DNA of 64,000 bases from Idiomarina rhizosphaerae (GTDB taxonomy: Bacteria > Pseudomonadota > Gammaproteobacteria > Enterobacterales > Alteromonadaceae): NCBI RefSeq assembly GCF_024159085.1, contig NZ_JAMZDE010000001.1, forward strand, positions 186,001 through 250,000, in the 5' to 3' direction. The stretch's first letter is position 1. Every line of letters starts with the position of its first letter. The notes beneath the pieces were generated by a model. It was not told the DNA's origin and did no database searches. It worked only from the letters and a program-made list of their open reading frames with translations. Made by a program: the position numbers and the translations under genes. Below are positions 27,797 to 36,783 of the stretch, piece by piece.

Positions 27797-28108
27797 ATGA
27801 GTGCAACTGAATCACAAGAGATGCTTCAGGAAGAGGCGCAGAATGCAGCAAGCTTTCTGCGCTCTTTAGGTAACCCCCACCGTTTACAAATTTTATGCCG
27901 ACTGGCTTTAGGTGAACAAAGTGTGGGTCAACTTCATCAGTTTTTTGACTTAAGCCCGTCAGCTTTTTCACAACATCTTGCGGTATTGCGTCAGCAGCAA
28001 TTGGTCAGCATTCGTAAAGAGTCGCAAACCGTGTACTACTCCATAAAAGACCCGGATACCGAAGCTTTTATGACGTTATTGAAAGATAAATTCTGCCCTT
28101 CGCTTTAA
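27797..28108 (+). CDS. ArsR-family regulator, BigR/YgaV-like
   Basis: Winged-helix repressor of 103 residues: LRSLGNPHRLQILCRLALGE, then a recognition helix LSPSAFSQHLAVLRQQQLV. One Cys lies in ILCRL and another near the end (KFCPSL), the same positions as the redox pair in BigR and SqrR that form a tetrasulfide or disulfide. It sits next to the DUF2892 gene, so it likely responds to sulfide or oxidants and controls this pair. Confidence 0.82.
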   Translation: MSATESQEMLQEEAQNAASFLRSLGNPHRLQILCRLALGEQSVGQLHQFFDLSPSAFSQHLAVLRQQQLVSIRKESQTVYYSIKDPDTEAFMTLLKDKFCPSL

Positions 28109-28123
28109 GTGGTACTACTAAAG

Positions 28124-28146
28124 GGATGCTACCTTTTGTCGCATCC
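28124..28146. terminator. Weak hairpin after ArsR gene
   Basis: GGATGC and GCATCC form a six-base stem with an eleven-base loop. No U-tract follows, so it may be a regulatory hairpin in the leader of the copper receptor gene rather than a terminator. Confidence 0.3.
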
Positions 28147-28204
28147 TAACCACCTAAAAAATAGAGAATAATAGCGACATTACCTTATTAAAGGACAATG
28201 TCGT

Positions 28205-30223
28205 ATGAAGTCTATTTATCCTCTGGCAACTTGCTTGCTCTTGCCAATTATCAGTTACGCTAACGAAACCACCGATATTCAGGAAAGAATTGTCATTATT
28301 GGCGAATCGATGCAGTCGCCCAGTGAATGGGTGGTCGATTCGAAACAACCTAGACAACCGCTGCCTGCTCACGATGCCGGTGATTTTTTAAAAAGCCTCG
28401 CAGGCTTTAGCGCAACCCGCAAAGGCGGCGCCTCTGCTGACCCATTATTCCGGGGCATGGGAGCTGGTAGACTGACCATAGTCAACGACGGACAAATGCT
28501 CCAGGGTGGTTGTAGTAGCCGCATGGACCCGCCAACGGCGTACATAACTCCACAGAGTTATGACAGCGTGACGATTGTTAAGGGCCCACAAACCGTATTA
28601 TTCGCCGGTTCAGCAGCGTCTATCCATTTTGAGCGCGAAGCAACGTTTTTCGAAATGCCGGAGTTTACCGGTTACTTAAATGCCACCACAGCGCAGTACG
28701 GCCGGCTAAATACCACTGCAGATTTAACCTGGGGAGCACAACCCGGCTACGTGCGGGTAAACGCATCTGCCGCAACCGCCGATGACTACGAAGATGGCTC
28801 AGGTAATAGTATTAACAGCCAGTATGAGCGCTGGAGTGGCGATGTTGACCTGGCCTGGACACCGTCAAGGCAGCATCGTCTGATACTCAAGCTTGGCGTC
28901 AGCGATGGCGAGGCAGCCTACGCCGATCGCAGTATGGATGGGGTGCTCTTTGACCGTGAAAGCGTCGCACTGAATTACCAATGGCAACCTGACAACCGTT
29001 CGCTCGAAGAACTTTCTGTTAATGCCTATTTCAATACCATTGACCACGTTATGGACAACTATTCGTTGCGCGAGTTTACCCCGTCCATGATGATGCCCAA
29101 CCCGACCGCCAGTAACCCGGATAGATATTCCCGTGGTTTTAAAATCGCTACCGAATGGCAGCTACTGACTTCCGGGCAACTCAAAACTGGGCTTGAGCAT
29201 AATGAGTCAGCTCACCGTAACCGTTCCAGCAAAGATCAGTTAAACCGACCATTTGAAAGCCTTAGCCGGGTTGATGACGCCTTTATTGAGCAAAATGGAA
29301 TTTATGCAGAATACCGCCACGCTATCGGCCAAAAATGGCAGTTGGTCAGCGGTTATCGGCTTGATCACTGGAAAATGACAGACAAGCGCACCACCATTCA
29401 GCCAATGTCAGTTCCGGCTCAACCCAACCCCACGGCCAACGAAACACGCAGTGAGAATCTTCATAGCGGATTTCTTCGAATAGAAAAACAGTTTAAGAAC
29501 GGTTACTGGTATGCGGGTTGGGGTCAGGCAGAGCGGTTTCCGGACTACTGGGAGGCCATTGGTAATAACCGCCAGTCACCAACGTCCGCATCGGCCTTTT
29601 ATACCGACGCGGAGACCAACCAGCAATGGGATATTGGTCTGGATATTAATGCCGACAAATGGCAACTGGATGCGTCAATTTTCTACAGTCAGGTCGATGA
29701 CTTTATTCTGTTGCAGAAAGGCATGATGATGCAACCGGATACCGTCCGTAATATTGACGCCCGAACCTGGGGCGGAGAAACAACCTTAAGTTACCAACTG
29801 ACCCAAGCCTGGTCTGTGTCATCAGCACTTGCCATAACCCGCGGAAGTAATAAAACCGATGATAACTATCTGCCGCAGCAACCCGCTGATGAACTGCGTA
29901 TTGCCACTGATTACCGCCACAACGCACTGACTTACTCTTTGCTCTGGCGCCTGGTGGATAAACAAGAACGCACAGCAGTGAATCAGGGCAATGTCATTGG
30001 CTACGACATAGGTAACAGCCCGGGTTATGGTGTTTTATCGGCAAATATCGACTGGAAAATTGATCCAAAGTGGCAGCTAAGTTTAGGCGTCGATAATATA
30101 CTGGATAAAACCTATGCAGAGCACTTGAGTCGCTCCGCCGCCAGCATTTCCGGATACCAGCAAATTGACAAAGTTAATGAGCCGGGTCGTACTGTCTGGC
30201 TGCAGACTAACTACCACTTTTAA
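28205..30223 (+). CDS. oprC: TonB-dependent copper receptor OprC type
   Basis: Outer-membrane receptor of 672 residues with a signal peptide (CLLLPIISYA), a plug domain (DAGDFLKSLAGFSATRKGG, RGMGAGRLTIVNDG) and a large barrel ending in TNYHF. The plug holds GGCSSRMDP, which matches the CxxxM copper-binding site known in OprC. The following kinase gene begins six bases after the stop. Copper uptake is likely from family and motif. Confidence 0.87.
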   Translation: MKSIYPLATCLLLPIISYANETTDIQERIVIIGESMQSPSEWVVDSKQPRQPLPAHDAGDFLKSLAGFSATRKGGASADPLFRGMGAGRLTIVNDGQMLQGGCSSRMDPPTAYITPQSYDSVTIVKGPQTVLFAGSAASIHFEREATFFEMPEFTGYLNATTAQYGRLNTTADLTWGAQPGYVRVNASAATADDYEDGSGNSINSQYERWSGDVDLAWTPSRQHRLILKLGVSDGEAAYADRSMDGVLFDRESVALNYQWQPDNRSLEELSVNAYFNTIDHVMDNYSLREFTPSMMMPNPTASNPDRYSRGFKIATEWQLLTSGQLKTGLEHNESAHRNRSSKDQLNRPFESLSRVDDAFIEQNGIYAEYRHAIGQKWQLVSGYRLDHWKMTDKRTTIQPMSVPAQPNPTANETRSENLHSGFLRIEKQFKNGYWYAGWGQAERFPDYWEAIGNNRQSPTSASAFYTDAETNQQWDIGLDINADKWQLDASIFYSQVDDFILLQKGMMMQPDTVRNIDARTWGGETTLSYQLTQAWSVSSALAITRGSNKTDDNYLPQQPADELRIATDYRHNALTYSLLWRLVDKQERTAVNQGNVIGYDIGNSPGYGVLSANIDWKIDPKWQLSLGVDNILDKTYAEHLSRSAASISGYQQIDKVNEPGRTVWLQTNYHF

Positions 30224-30228
30224 GCCTG

Positions 30229-31326
30229 ATGCTGACATTACTGACCTATAAATTCATTACTCATAAAGCCTGGCCATTGTGCTTAGCTTTATGTCTGGAC
30301 ATAGTACTGGGCAACCTCTGGGTTGCCTTTAATGGTGGTATCAGTAATCCGTTCACCTCGTTATTACTGATTTTTATTGTCGTAGCGTTTTTATTGTTAC
30401 CGCCGACTTTTGCTTTGATTGTTGTGCTGACAAGCATTCTGGGGCAAGTTGCACAAATAGGTTTACCTTCCGTTTTGCCCGGACAACAAAGTCACACCGC
30501 CCATGCCTTAAGCGACGAGATGTTGAAACACGCCATGGGTATGGTCAGTGGTTTTGTGATTGCAGCGGCCATTATTTCTTTATCAATGTACTACCTAAAA
30601 CGCCAGTGGTTTCAGTCAGAAAAAGCACTACAAAATGCACGTGAGCGCCAGCTGCGCGACGAACAGCTGCTGACCATAGGTGCAGCCGCAGCTCAGTTAA
30701 CTCATGACGTTGCCACTCCGGTGCAGTCGTTACGATTACTCAACGAAGAGCTTCAGGAATGCGATATTGAGCTGTCACTAAAACGAGAATTCAGTGAACA
30801 CCTGGGCAAAGTTGAAGCCAGCCTTGAACAATGGCGGGACGCTGCTGAAGACGTGCGTACCAGGCGCCAGCATAATTACACTGTCGGCGAAATCATTACT
30901 CAGTTACGCCAGCTTCTGCGAATAGCCCGCCCTGATGCTCAGGTCAACTGGCAATGCCCCGAACGCTTTAAAACCGTCATTATCAGCGCTGATCGCACCC
31001 TGTTCCCGGCTATCGCCAACCTGGTTATTAATGCTATTAGCGCCGGCGAGCGCAGTCACCAGTTGGCCGTGTCTGTGCAACTCAACCTGACGTTAGTTAA
31101 TGCAGACCCTAAGCTCACCATCCACATCCTCGATAATGGTGATGGGTTAAGCCAGGCGCAACAACGCAAAATAGGCAAATCAATGACCTTAAGTGAAAAT
31201 GGTATGGGTATTGGCGCGGTTATCAGCCATGCCACACTTGAACGGCTTGGTGGTCAGGTCAGCTGGCAATCCACTCCCGAGGGCACGCTCACGTTGCTTC
31301 TTTTACCGGTAACAGCCTATGAATAA
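30229..31326 (+). CDS. RegB/PrrB-like redox sensor kinase
   Basis: Membrane kinase of 365 residues. About four to six hydrophobic helices fill the first 125 residues and contain NGGISNPFTSLL, the GGxxNPF quinone-site motif of RegB. The phospho-acceptor is in AQLTHDVATPVQSLRLL, and the ATPase has ILDNGDGLS and GMGIGAVIS. The redox-active Cys next to the RegB H-box region is not obvious here. It overlaps the next regulator gene by eight bases, forming a two-component pair. Confidence 0.82.
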   Translation: MLTLLTYKFITHKAWPLCLALCLDIVLGNLWVAFNGGISNPFTSLLLIFIVVAFLLLPPTFALIVVLTSILGQVAQIGLPSVLPGQQSHTAHALSDEMLKHAMGMVSGFVIAAAIISLSMYYLKRQWFQSEKALQNARERQLRDEQLLTIGAAAAQLTHDVATPVQSLRLLNEELQECDIELSLKREFSEHLGKVEASLEQWRDAAEDVRTRRQHNYTVGEIITQLRQLLRIARPDAQVNWQCPERFKTVIISADRTLFPAIANLVINAISAGERSHQLAVSVQLNLTLVNADPKLTIHILDNGDGLSQAQQRKIGKSMTLSENGMGIGAVISHATLERLGGQVSWQSTPEGTLTLLLLPVTAYE

Positions 31327-31840
31327 ATTCCGGCTGCTTATTATTGATGACGATGAGGGTTTCTGCGGCATTCTGCAGCGGCGTCTCGAACATCATGGTG
31401 TTTTGGTGCAAATGGCACACTCGGGTGATCAGGCACTAGCGCTAGAAGGTCATTTTGACGGTATTCTGCTGGATATGATGCTGGGCGACGACAATGGATT
31501 GGCACTTATTCAACCACTCAAAGAACGCTACTCTCCCTGTCACTTAGTGGTACTAACCGGCTACGCCAGTATTGCAACAACCGTAGAAGCAATGAAGCGC
31601 GGCGCAACGGACTACCTAACGAAACCCGTGGGTACCAATGAATTACTACGTCGCTTTACTAATGAGAAACTGGAGTTAGAAGACGCTTCGGTAAACCGTT
31701 TAACGCCAACTCAAATTGAGTGGGAGCATATTCAAAGAGTGCTTTCGGATAATCAGGGAAATGTTTCTAAGACAGCAAGAGAGCTGGGGATGCATCGGCG
31801 TACGTTACAGCGCAAATTGTCGAAACGCTCGCCACATTAA
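31319..31840 (+). CDS. RegA/PrrA-like response regulator
   Basis: Protein of 173 residues with a receiver (LLIIDDDEGFCG, phospho-Asp in ILLDMMLGDDNG, Lys in YLTKPVG) and a Fis-type helix-turn-helix (NVSKTARELGMHRRTLQRKL) as in RegA. It overlaps the RegB-like gene and so is its partner. Targets are unknown; respiratory or redox genes are typical for the family. Confidence 0.85.
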   Translation: MNKFRLLIIDDDEGFCGILQRRLEHHGVLVQMAHSGDQALALEGHFDGILLDMMLGDDNGLALIQPLKERYSPCHLVVLTGYASIATTVEAMKRGATDYLTKPVGTNELLRRFTNEKLELEDASVNRLTPTQIEWEHIQRVLSDNQGNVSKTARELGMHRRTLQRKLSKRSPH

Positions 31841-31843
31841 AAA

Positions 31844-31869
31844 TGCGCCGCCCGGGGGCGAGCGGCGCA
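31844..31869. terminator. Bidirectional terminator between regA-like and ompW
   Basis: TGCGCCGC and GCGGCGCA pair around a ten-base loop in the short gap between convergent genes; the minus strand continues as ATTTTT, so it serves ompW best. Confidence 0.75.
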
Positions 31870-31875
31870 AAGGCT

Positions 31876-32574
31876 TTAGAAGTTATAGCGAACACCGGCC
31901 ATAGCAACGTAAGGGTCGATATCAACATCAACACTTTCAATGGTATTACCGTTTACGCGAACATCACCTGTGGTATCGATATCCATGCGGCTGACCATGA
32001 AATGAAGACCCCAGTTTTCACTCAGATCGACATTTACACCCGCTTGCAGAGCATAGCCCCAGCTGTTTTTCAGCGCTAAAGAGACATCGTCACTGTCAGT
32101 AACAACACCCAAAGCTCCTAAAGTTGAGCGCAACTGTGGATCGACTTGCTCATCAAAGAAAGTCGTGTAGTTCACACCAACACCAACGAAAGGTTTAAAC
32201 ATCTCACTGTTAATATCGAAATGATACTGTGCCAGCAAGGTTGGTGGTAAATGCTTAGTTTTACCAATTTTCAGTCCCGCCAGCGAACCTGTTGCGGTAA
32301 TATCATGACTGAATGGTGTTGCTGCAACCAGCTCAAGCGTCCAGTTTTCAGTTAGCTTATAATCAAAGGTTAAACCTAACTGGGTATTGGTATTAACACC
32401 AGCACCAGTACTGTTCTCTGGTAAACCAGCTACAGTTTCAACAACGTTCAAGTGACTACTGCTGTCATCAGGCATGACAGAGATGGCACCAACATTGATG
32501 GAAAAATCATTTGCTAATGCAGAAGTGCTTAGCAAGCCTAACAATACACCGCACGATAATGCTTTAAGCTTCAT
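31876..32574 (-). CDS. ompW: OmpW-family outer-membrane protein
   Basis: Eight-strand barrel protein of 232 residues. The signal peptide ends STSALA; the mature start is NDFSINVGAISVMPDDSS. LPPTLLAQYHFD and the closing AMAGVRYNF are OmpW signatures. It is convergent with the RegBA-like operon. Confidence 0.92.
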   Translation of the reverse strand: MKLKALSCGVLLGLLSTSALANDFSINVGAISVMPDDSSSHLNVVETVAGLPENSTGAGVNTNTQLGLTFDYKLTENWTLELVAATPFSHDITATGSLAGLKIGKTKHLPPTLLAQYHFDINSEMFKPFVGVGVNYTTFFDEQVDPQLRSTLGALGVVTDSDDVSLALKNSWGYALQAGVNVDLSENWGLHFMVSRMDIDTTGDVRVNGNTIESVDVDIDPYVAMAGVRYNF

Positions 32575-32647
32575 GGGGAACTCCTTGTTAATGAAGACCC
32601 CTGAAGTTTATAAGGTTTACTGAATAACCGAGTTGATCTGCATCAAC

Positions 32648-33364
32648 CTAGTGTTCGGCATTATGGTAAATGTTTTGAACGTCATCCAAATCGTTCAGCA
32701 TATCCATCAAACGTTCAAACATTGGTAAATCATCCTCAGCTATGCTGGTCGTTACCTGAGGTAAAAACTGAATTTCGTCAGCTTCAAAATCAATATCCGG
32801 GAACGCATTGGTCAGTGCCTGACGGGCTGCCGCGTACTCGGTATTTGGCGCAAAAACGGTAACCAGACCATCCTCGAATTCGACGTCGGTAACGTCAACA
32901 TCAGCTTCCATCATGGCTTCCAGCACTTCGTCCTCATTGTCATGCTTGAAGGCGAAAATCGCACAGTGGTCAAATGAATGCGCAACGCTGCCCTGAGCGC
33001 CAATTTTTGATTTACTTTTGGTAAAGCAGTTACGGACATCGCCGAAGGTGCGGTTAGGGTTATCAGTTAGGCATTCGACAATAACCATACAGTTGCTGGG
33101 CCCATAGCCTTCGTAACGCGCTGGAGAAAAATCTTCTCCTGCTCCGCCCTGTGCCTTGTCTATTGCTTTTTCAATAACGTGAGCAGGAACCTGATCTTTT
33201 TTCGCCCGTTCTATTAAGCCTCGAAGCGCGAGATTGCCATCAGGATCTCCACCGCCTTGCTTGGCGCAAACGTAAATTTCACGGCCATAACGACTATAAA
33301 CTTTGCTCTTTGCATTCGCCGTTTTAGCAATTGAATCTTTTCGGTTTTGATAGGCGCGACCCAT
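32648..33364 (-). CDS. yeeN: YebC/PmpR family protein, YeeN type
   Basis: Member of the YebC/TACO1 group of 238 residues. The start [19 protein letters not shown] is characteristic of the YeeN paralogue rather than YebC proper. Core segments [18 protein letters not shown] and [21 protein letters not shown] are present. YebC relatives act as translation factors at proline stretches or as transcription regulators; which applies to YeeN is not known. Confidence 0.88.
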   Translation of the reverse strand: MGRAYQNRKDSIAKTANAKSKVYSRYGREIYVCAKQGGGDPDGNLALRGLIERAKKDQVPAHVIEKAIDKAQGGAGEDFSPARYEGYGPSNCMVIVECLTDNPNRTFGDVRNCFTKSKSKIGAQGSVAHSFDHCAIFAFKHDNEDEVLEAMMEADVDVTDVEFEDGLVTVFAPNTEYAAARQALTNAFPDIDFEADEIQFLPQVTTSIAEDDLPMFERLMDMLNDLDDVQNIYHNAEH

Positions 33365-33566
33365 TCTGAATTTCTCACTGTTTAATTAAAGACCCAAAGA
33401 TTTTACACAGGCAGCTGTTACTGGTCGAGTACTAGCAGAAATAAGTACCGCCTTAATTGCAGATTATTGATATAGCCAAGCTATCTACCATAGAAGATTT
33501 TGATTCTTCAGTTAGTGCTACATGGCAACGTAAACTCAGCACCAGAAACAACCTGTTGAGTCAATT

Positions 33567-34577
33567 ATGCAAAGCCCGATACCTGTATTATCCATGCGAA
33601 AACTTTATCTCAGTGCCTCTGACCGCCAGCAATTCATTGCTGACCTTGGTAAAGCTGCGCGCGATGTTGGCTTCTTCTACCTGGAAGACCACGGTATTTC
33701 ACTGGCAGAACAAGTTAAGGTACTGGACACCGCTAAAACCTTTTTTGCACTCAGTGATGCAGAAAAGAAACAGGTGCAGATGATTCATTCACCGCATTTT
33801 CGTGGCTACTCAGCAAACTATTCAGAGTTAACAGCAGGCCGGCCGGACCGTCGTGAACAATTTGATATCATGGACGAACTGCCGGCTCAGGCTGCGTCCG
33901 CTATACGCCATGAGTGGCAAAAACTCATAGGACCCAACCAGTGGCCACGGCAATTGCCTGCCATGAAAACCCAGTTGTTGTCCTGGCAGGACAAGCTAAC
34001 CGAAGTGTCTCTGCAGCTTTTAGAGGCGTTATGCGAAAGTCTCGAGCAACCGGCTAACACATTGGCTGAAACCATCAGCAACGGTCCTTACCGTCATACC
34101 AAGCTTATTAAATACCCCGGTAGCCCAGAAGCCTCTGGTCAGGGTGTTGGGGCCCATAAGGACCCGGGCTACCTCACCTTAGTTCTGCAGGACGAAAACA
34201 GCGGACTAGAAGTGGAGTACGAGCAACAGTGGTACAAAGTGGCTCCGCGCCCCGGCGCCTTTGTAGTAAATATTGGCGAATTACTGGAGCTGGCTTCTAA
34301 TGGTTATTTAAAAGCGACTAACCATCGTGTTACCAGCCCTAAAACTGGGGTTACCCGTTATTCGTCGGCATTTTTCATGGCCGCTCAGCTGAATGCCTCA
34401 GTTCCCGTGTTAAAACTCCCTTCCCATTTAGCAAAACATGCTAAGGGGCCAAGCAGTGATCCGGGCAACCCTTTGCTGCATAACGTAGGCGAAAATGTGA
34501 TGAAGGGCAGAAAGCGCTCCCACCCGGACGTATCAGCCCGTTTTTACGCGCCAGAAGAAAAATGCAGCTCCTGTTAA
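33567..34577 (+). CDS. Isopenicillin-N-synthase-like 2-oxoglutarate/Fe(II) oxygenase
   Basis: Soluble non-heme iron oxygenase of 336 residues. The N-terminal DIOX_N region (AARDVGFFYLEDHGI) is followed by the iron ligands His-x-Asp in AHKDPGYLTLVLQD, a second His in ATNHRVTSP, and the 2-oxoglutarate-binding Arg in TRYSSAFF. Substrate unknown. It stands alone with a long AT-rich gap before the next gene. Confidence 0.85.
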   Translation: MQSPIPVLSMRKLYLSASDRQQFIADLGKAARDVGFFYLEDHGISLAEQVKVLDTAKTFFALSDAEKKQVQMIHSPHFRGYSANYSELTAGRPDRREQFDIMDELPAQAASAIRHEWQKLIGPNQWPRQLPAMKTQLLSWQDKLTEVSLQLLEALCESLEQPANTLAETISNGPYRHTKLIKYPGSPEASGQGVGAHKDPGYLTLVLQDENSGLEVEYEQQWYKVAPRPGAFVVNIGELLELASNGYLKATNHRVTSPKTGVTRYSSAFFMAAQLNASVPVLKLPSHLAKHAKGPSSDPGNPLLHNVGENVMKGRKRSHPDVSARFYAPEEKCSSC

Positions 34578-34863
34578 TCATTTTTTACTATAAAAATATA
34601 ACAAAACGATATAAGTAAAGTTGTGTAAATCACTCGTCATTTTTAAAAATGACGTCAACTTGCGTGAGCGCTGACTCTCAAGACGTTAACATGGGGTAAC
34701 AAAAACCCGAGAAACATAATATTAGTTATATTTCCACACTGGTAGCAAGGTTTACTTTTCCGTCATCCTCTACAGAATCTACTTACGTAACATAACGTTA
34801 CATATCTAGTGACGCTGTTTATCACTAAATTTAAACTCACAAAAAAACAACAAAGAGAATCTT

Positions 34864-36702
34864 ATGATGACAAAAAATAAACAGCATAAGACGTTAATTG
34901 CTATCGCATTATCTGGCTTATTAGCCAGCACCGGCGTAGCAGCTGATACCTTATCGCAGAACGGAGCTGATAACGGCAATAATGGCGCAAAGCCATCTTT
35001 GAAAAACCCGGCAGCCGGGCCATCAACCAGCTTTATCGTTAAACTTAAAGATGGCTCTCAAGTTGTGCAGCAAATGCAACAACAATCAGCTCAGCATCCC
35101 TCCGCAAATGCTGCAGCCGTTGCCCAGCAGATGCGTGGATTTGCATCGGTACTTTCTAAACGCACCGGTAAAAGTGTCGCCTTTGAGCGTTCAATGGCTT
35201 TACAGCACCATTTCGTTGTAAAAGCTAATGGCAAACTGAGTCCGGAAGAAACCAAAGAATACCTTCAGTCATTAAAATCAGACAGCAGCGTTGAGTTTGT
35301 TGAAGAAAACAAAATGCTTCAACACTTTGCCACACCAAACGACCCTAACTATGACGACCAGTGGCATTATTACGAAAGCGTTGGTGGACTTAATGTCCCA
35401 ACAGCGTGGGACTCAGTCGACGGCAGCGGCGTCGTTGTTGCTGTGCTCGATACCGGCTACCGCCCCCATTCGGACTTGGCAGGTAATATTCTTCCGGGCT
35501 ACGACATGATTTCAGATAGCTTTATCGGCAACGACGGTGACGGCCGTGACAGCGACGCTCGTGACCCAGGCGATTGGGTAAGTGCTGGTGCCTGTGGTAA
35601 CGGTCGCCCAGCTCAGGATCAAAACTCCAGTTGGCACGGCACTCACGTTGCCGGAACCATCGCAGCTGAAACCAACAACTCCAGTGGTGTAGCCGGTGTT
35701 GCGTACGGCGCGAAAATTGTTCCTGTCCGTGTTCTTGGCCGTTGCGGCGGAACATTGGCCGACATTGCAGATGGTATTGTCTGGGCGTCAGGCGGTTCAG
35801 TTCCGGGCACCAGCCCGAACGCTAACCCCGCAGATGTCTTGAACATGAGCCTGGGCGGCAGCGGTACTTGCTCAACTACAACGCAGAACGCGATCAACAC
35901 CGCTCGCAACAACGGCGCGACAGTAGTCGTGGCTTCCGGTAACAGCAATGATAACTCAACCAACTACAACCCGGGCAACTGTAGCGGTGTTGTTAACGTA
36001 GCCTCTACTGATCGTAACGGCGATCGCGCTTACTACTCAAACTACGGTTCGAATGTAGATGTTGCGGCGCCAGGTGGTGCAATGCAAAGCGCTAACGACC
36101 CTAACGGTGTGCTATCTACTTACAACACAGGCACTTCAACACCAGGCTCTGATAGCTACGGCTACAGCCAGGGTACGTCAATGGCAGCCCCTCACGTAGC
36201 AGGCGCGGCCGCTTTAATTAAAGCAGCTGATCCTGCAGCGACACCAGATGATATTGAGCAGATTCTGCGTGATTCAGCCCGCTCGTTCCCAGGTAATTGC
36301 AGCGGCTGTGGTACTGGTATCGTCGATGCCGCTGCTGCTGTAGCACTGGCGTCCGGTGGCGGAAACGGCGGTGACAATGGTGGCGACGACGGCTCATCTG
36401 GCGGCGGTGGCACTGTTGATAACTTATCAGCATCAACTAATGAGTGGAATCGCTTCTATCTGGATGTTCCTGCTGGCATGTCAACATTAACAGTCACTAT
36501 TACTGGTGGCAGCGGCGACGCGGATCTTTACCTGCGTCAAGGCAGTGAACCGACTCAGTCAAACTGGGACTGTCGTCCATATAATGCCGGGAATGAAGAA
36601 GTCTGCACTATCGACAACCCTCAGGAAGGCCGCTGGCACATTGGTGTCTTTGCCTACAGCGCATATTCAGGCGTCGATCTTGAAGCACGCTATGAACCTT
36701 AA
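34864..36702 (+). CDS. Secreted subtilisin-like protease with PPC domain
   Basis: Exported S8 peptidase of 612 residues. Signal peptide (LLASTGVAA), an I9 propeptide at about 50-155, then the catalytic Asp (VVAVLDTGYRPHSDL), His (SSWHGTHVAGTI) and Ser (SQGTSMAAPHVAGAAAL). A Gly/Asp-rich linker at about 500-515 leads to a C-terminal pre-peptidase domain (GGSGDADLYLRQGSEP) normally removed after secretion. The 286-bp gap upstream is AT-rich and holds no gene. It shares a terminator with the convergent protease at 36784. Confidence 0.92.
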   Translation: MMTKNKQHKTLIAIALSGLLASTGVAADTLSQNGADNGNNGAKPSLKNPAAGPSTSFIVKLKDGSQVVQQMQQQSAQHPSANAAAVAQQMRGFASVLSKRTGKSVAFERSMALQHHFVVKANGKLSPEETKEYLQSLKSDSSVEFVEENKMLQHFATPNDPNYDDQWHYYESVGGLNVPTAWDSVDGSGVVVAVLDTGYRPHSDLAGNILPGYDMISDSFIGNDGDGRDSDARDPGDWVSAGACGNGRPAQDQNSSWHGTHVAGTIAAETNNSSGVAGVAYGAKIVPVRVLGRCGGTLADIADGIVWASGGSVPGTSPNANPADVLNMSLGGSGTCSTTTQNAINTARNNGATVVVASGNSNDNSTNYNPGNCSGVVNVASTDRNGDRAYYSNYGSNVDVAAPGGAMQSANDPNGVLSTYNTGTSTPGSDSYGYSQGTSMAAPHVAGAAALIKAADPAATPDDIEQILRDSARSFPGNCSGCGTGIVDAAAAVALASGGGNGGDNGGDDGSSGGGGTVDNLSASTNEWNRFYLDVPAGMSTLTVTITGGSGDADLYLRQGSEPTQSNWDCRPYNAGNEEVCTIDNPQEGRWHIGVFAYSAYSGVDLEARYEP

Positions 36703-36730
36703 TTAACCGCTAGGTATAATTGAGCATAGA

Positions 36731-36754
36731 AAAGGGCACCAATTGGTGCCCTTT
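36731..36754. terminator. Bidirectional terminator between two proteases
   Basis: A perfect 24-bp palindrome, with arms AAAGGGCACCAA and TTGGTGCCCTTT, lies between two convergent protease genes and is A-rich on one side and T-rich on the other. Confidence 0.85.
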
Positions 36755-36783
36755 ATACGTTAAAACGTCGGCTTAACTCAGCA

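Noticed and set aside
33457-33783. Open frame of 108 codons overlapping the oxygenase gene
   Set aside because: It is in another frame of a clear 2OG-Fe(II) oxygenase and has no family features.
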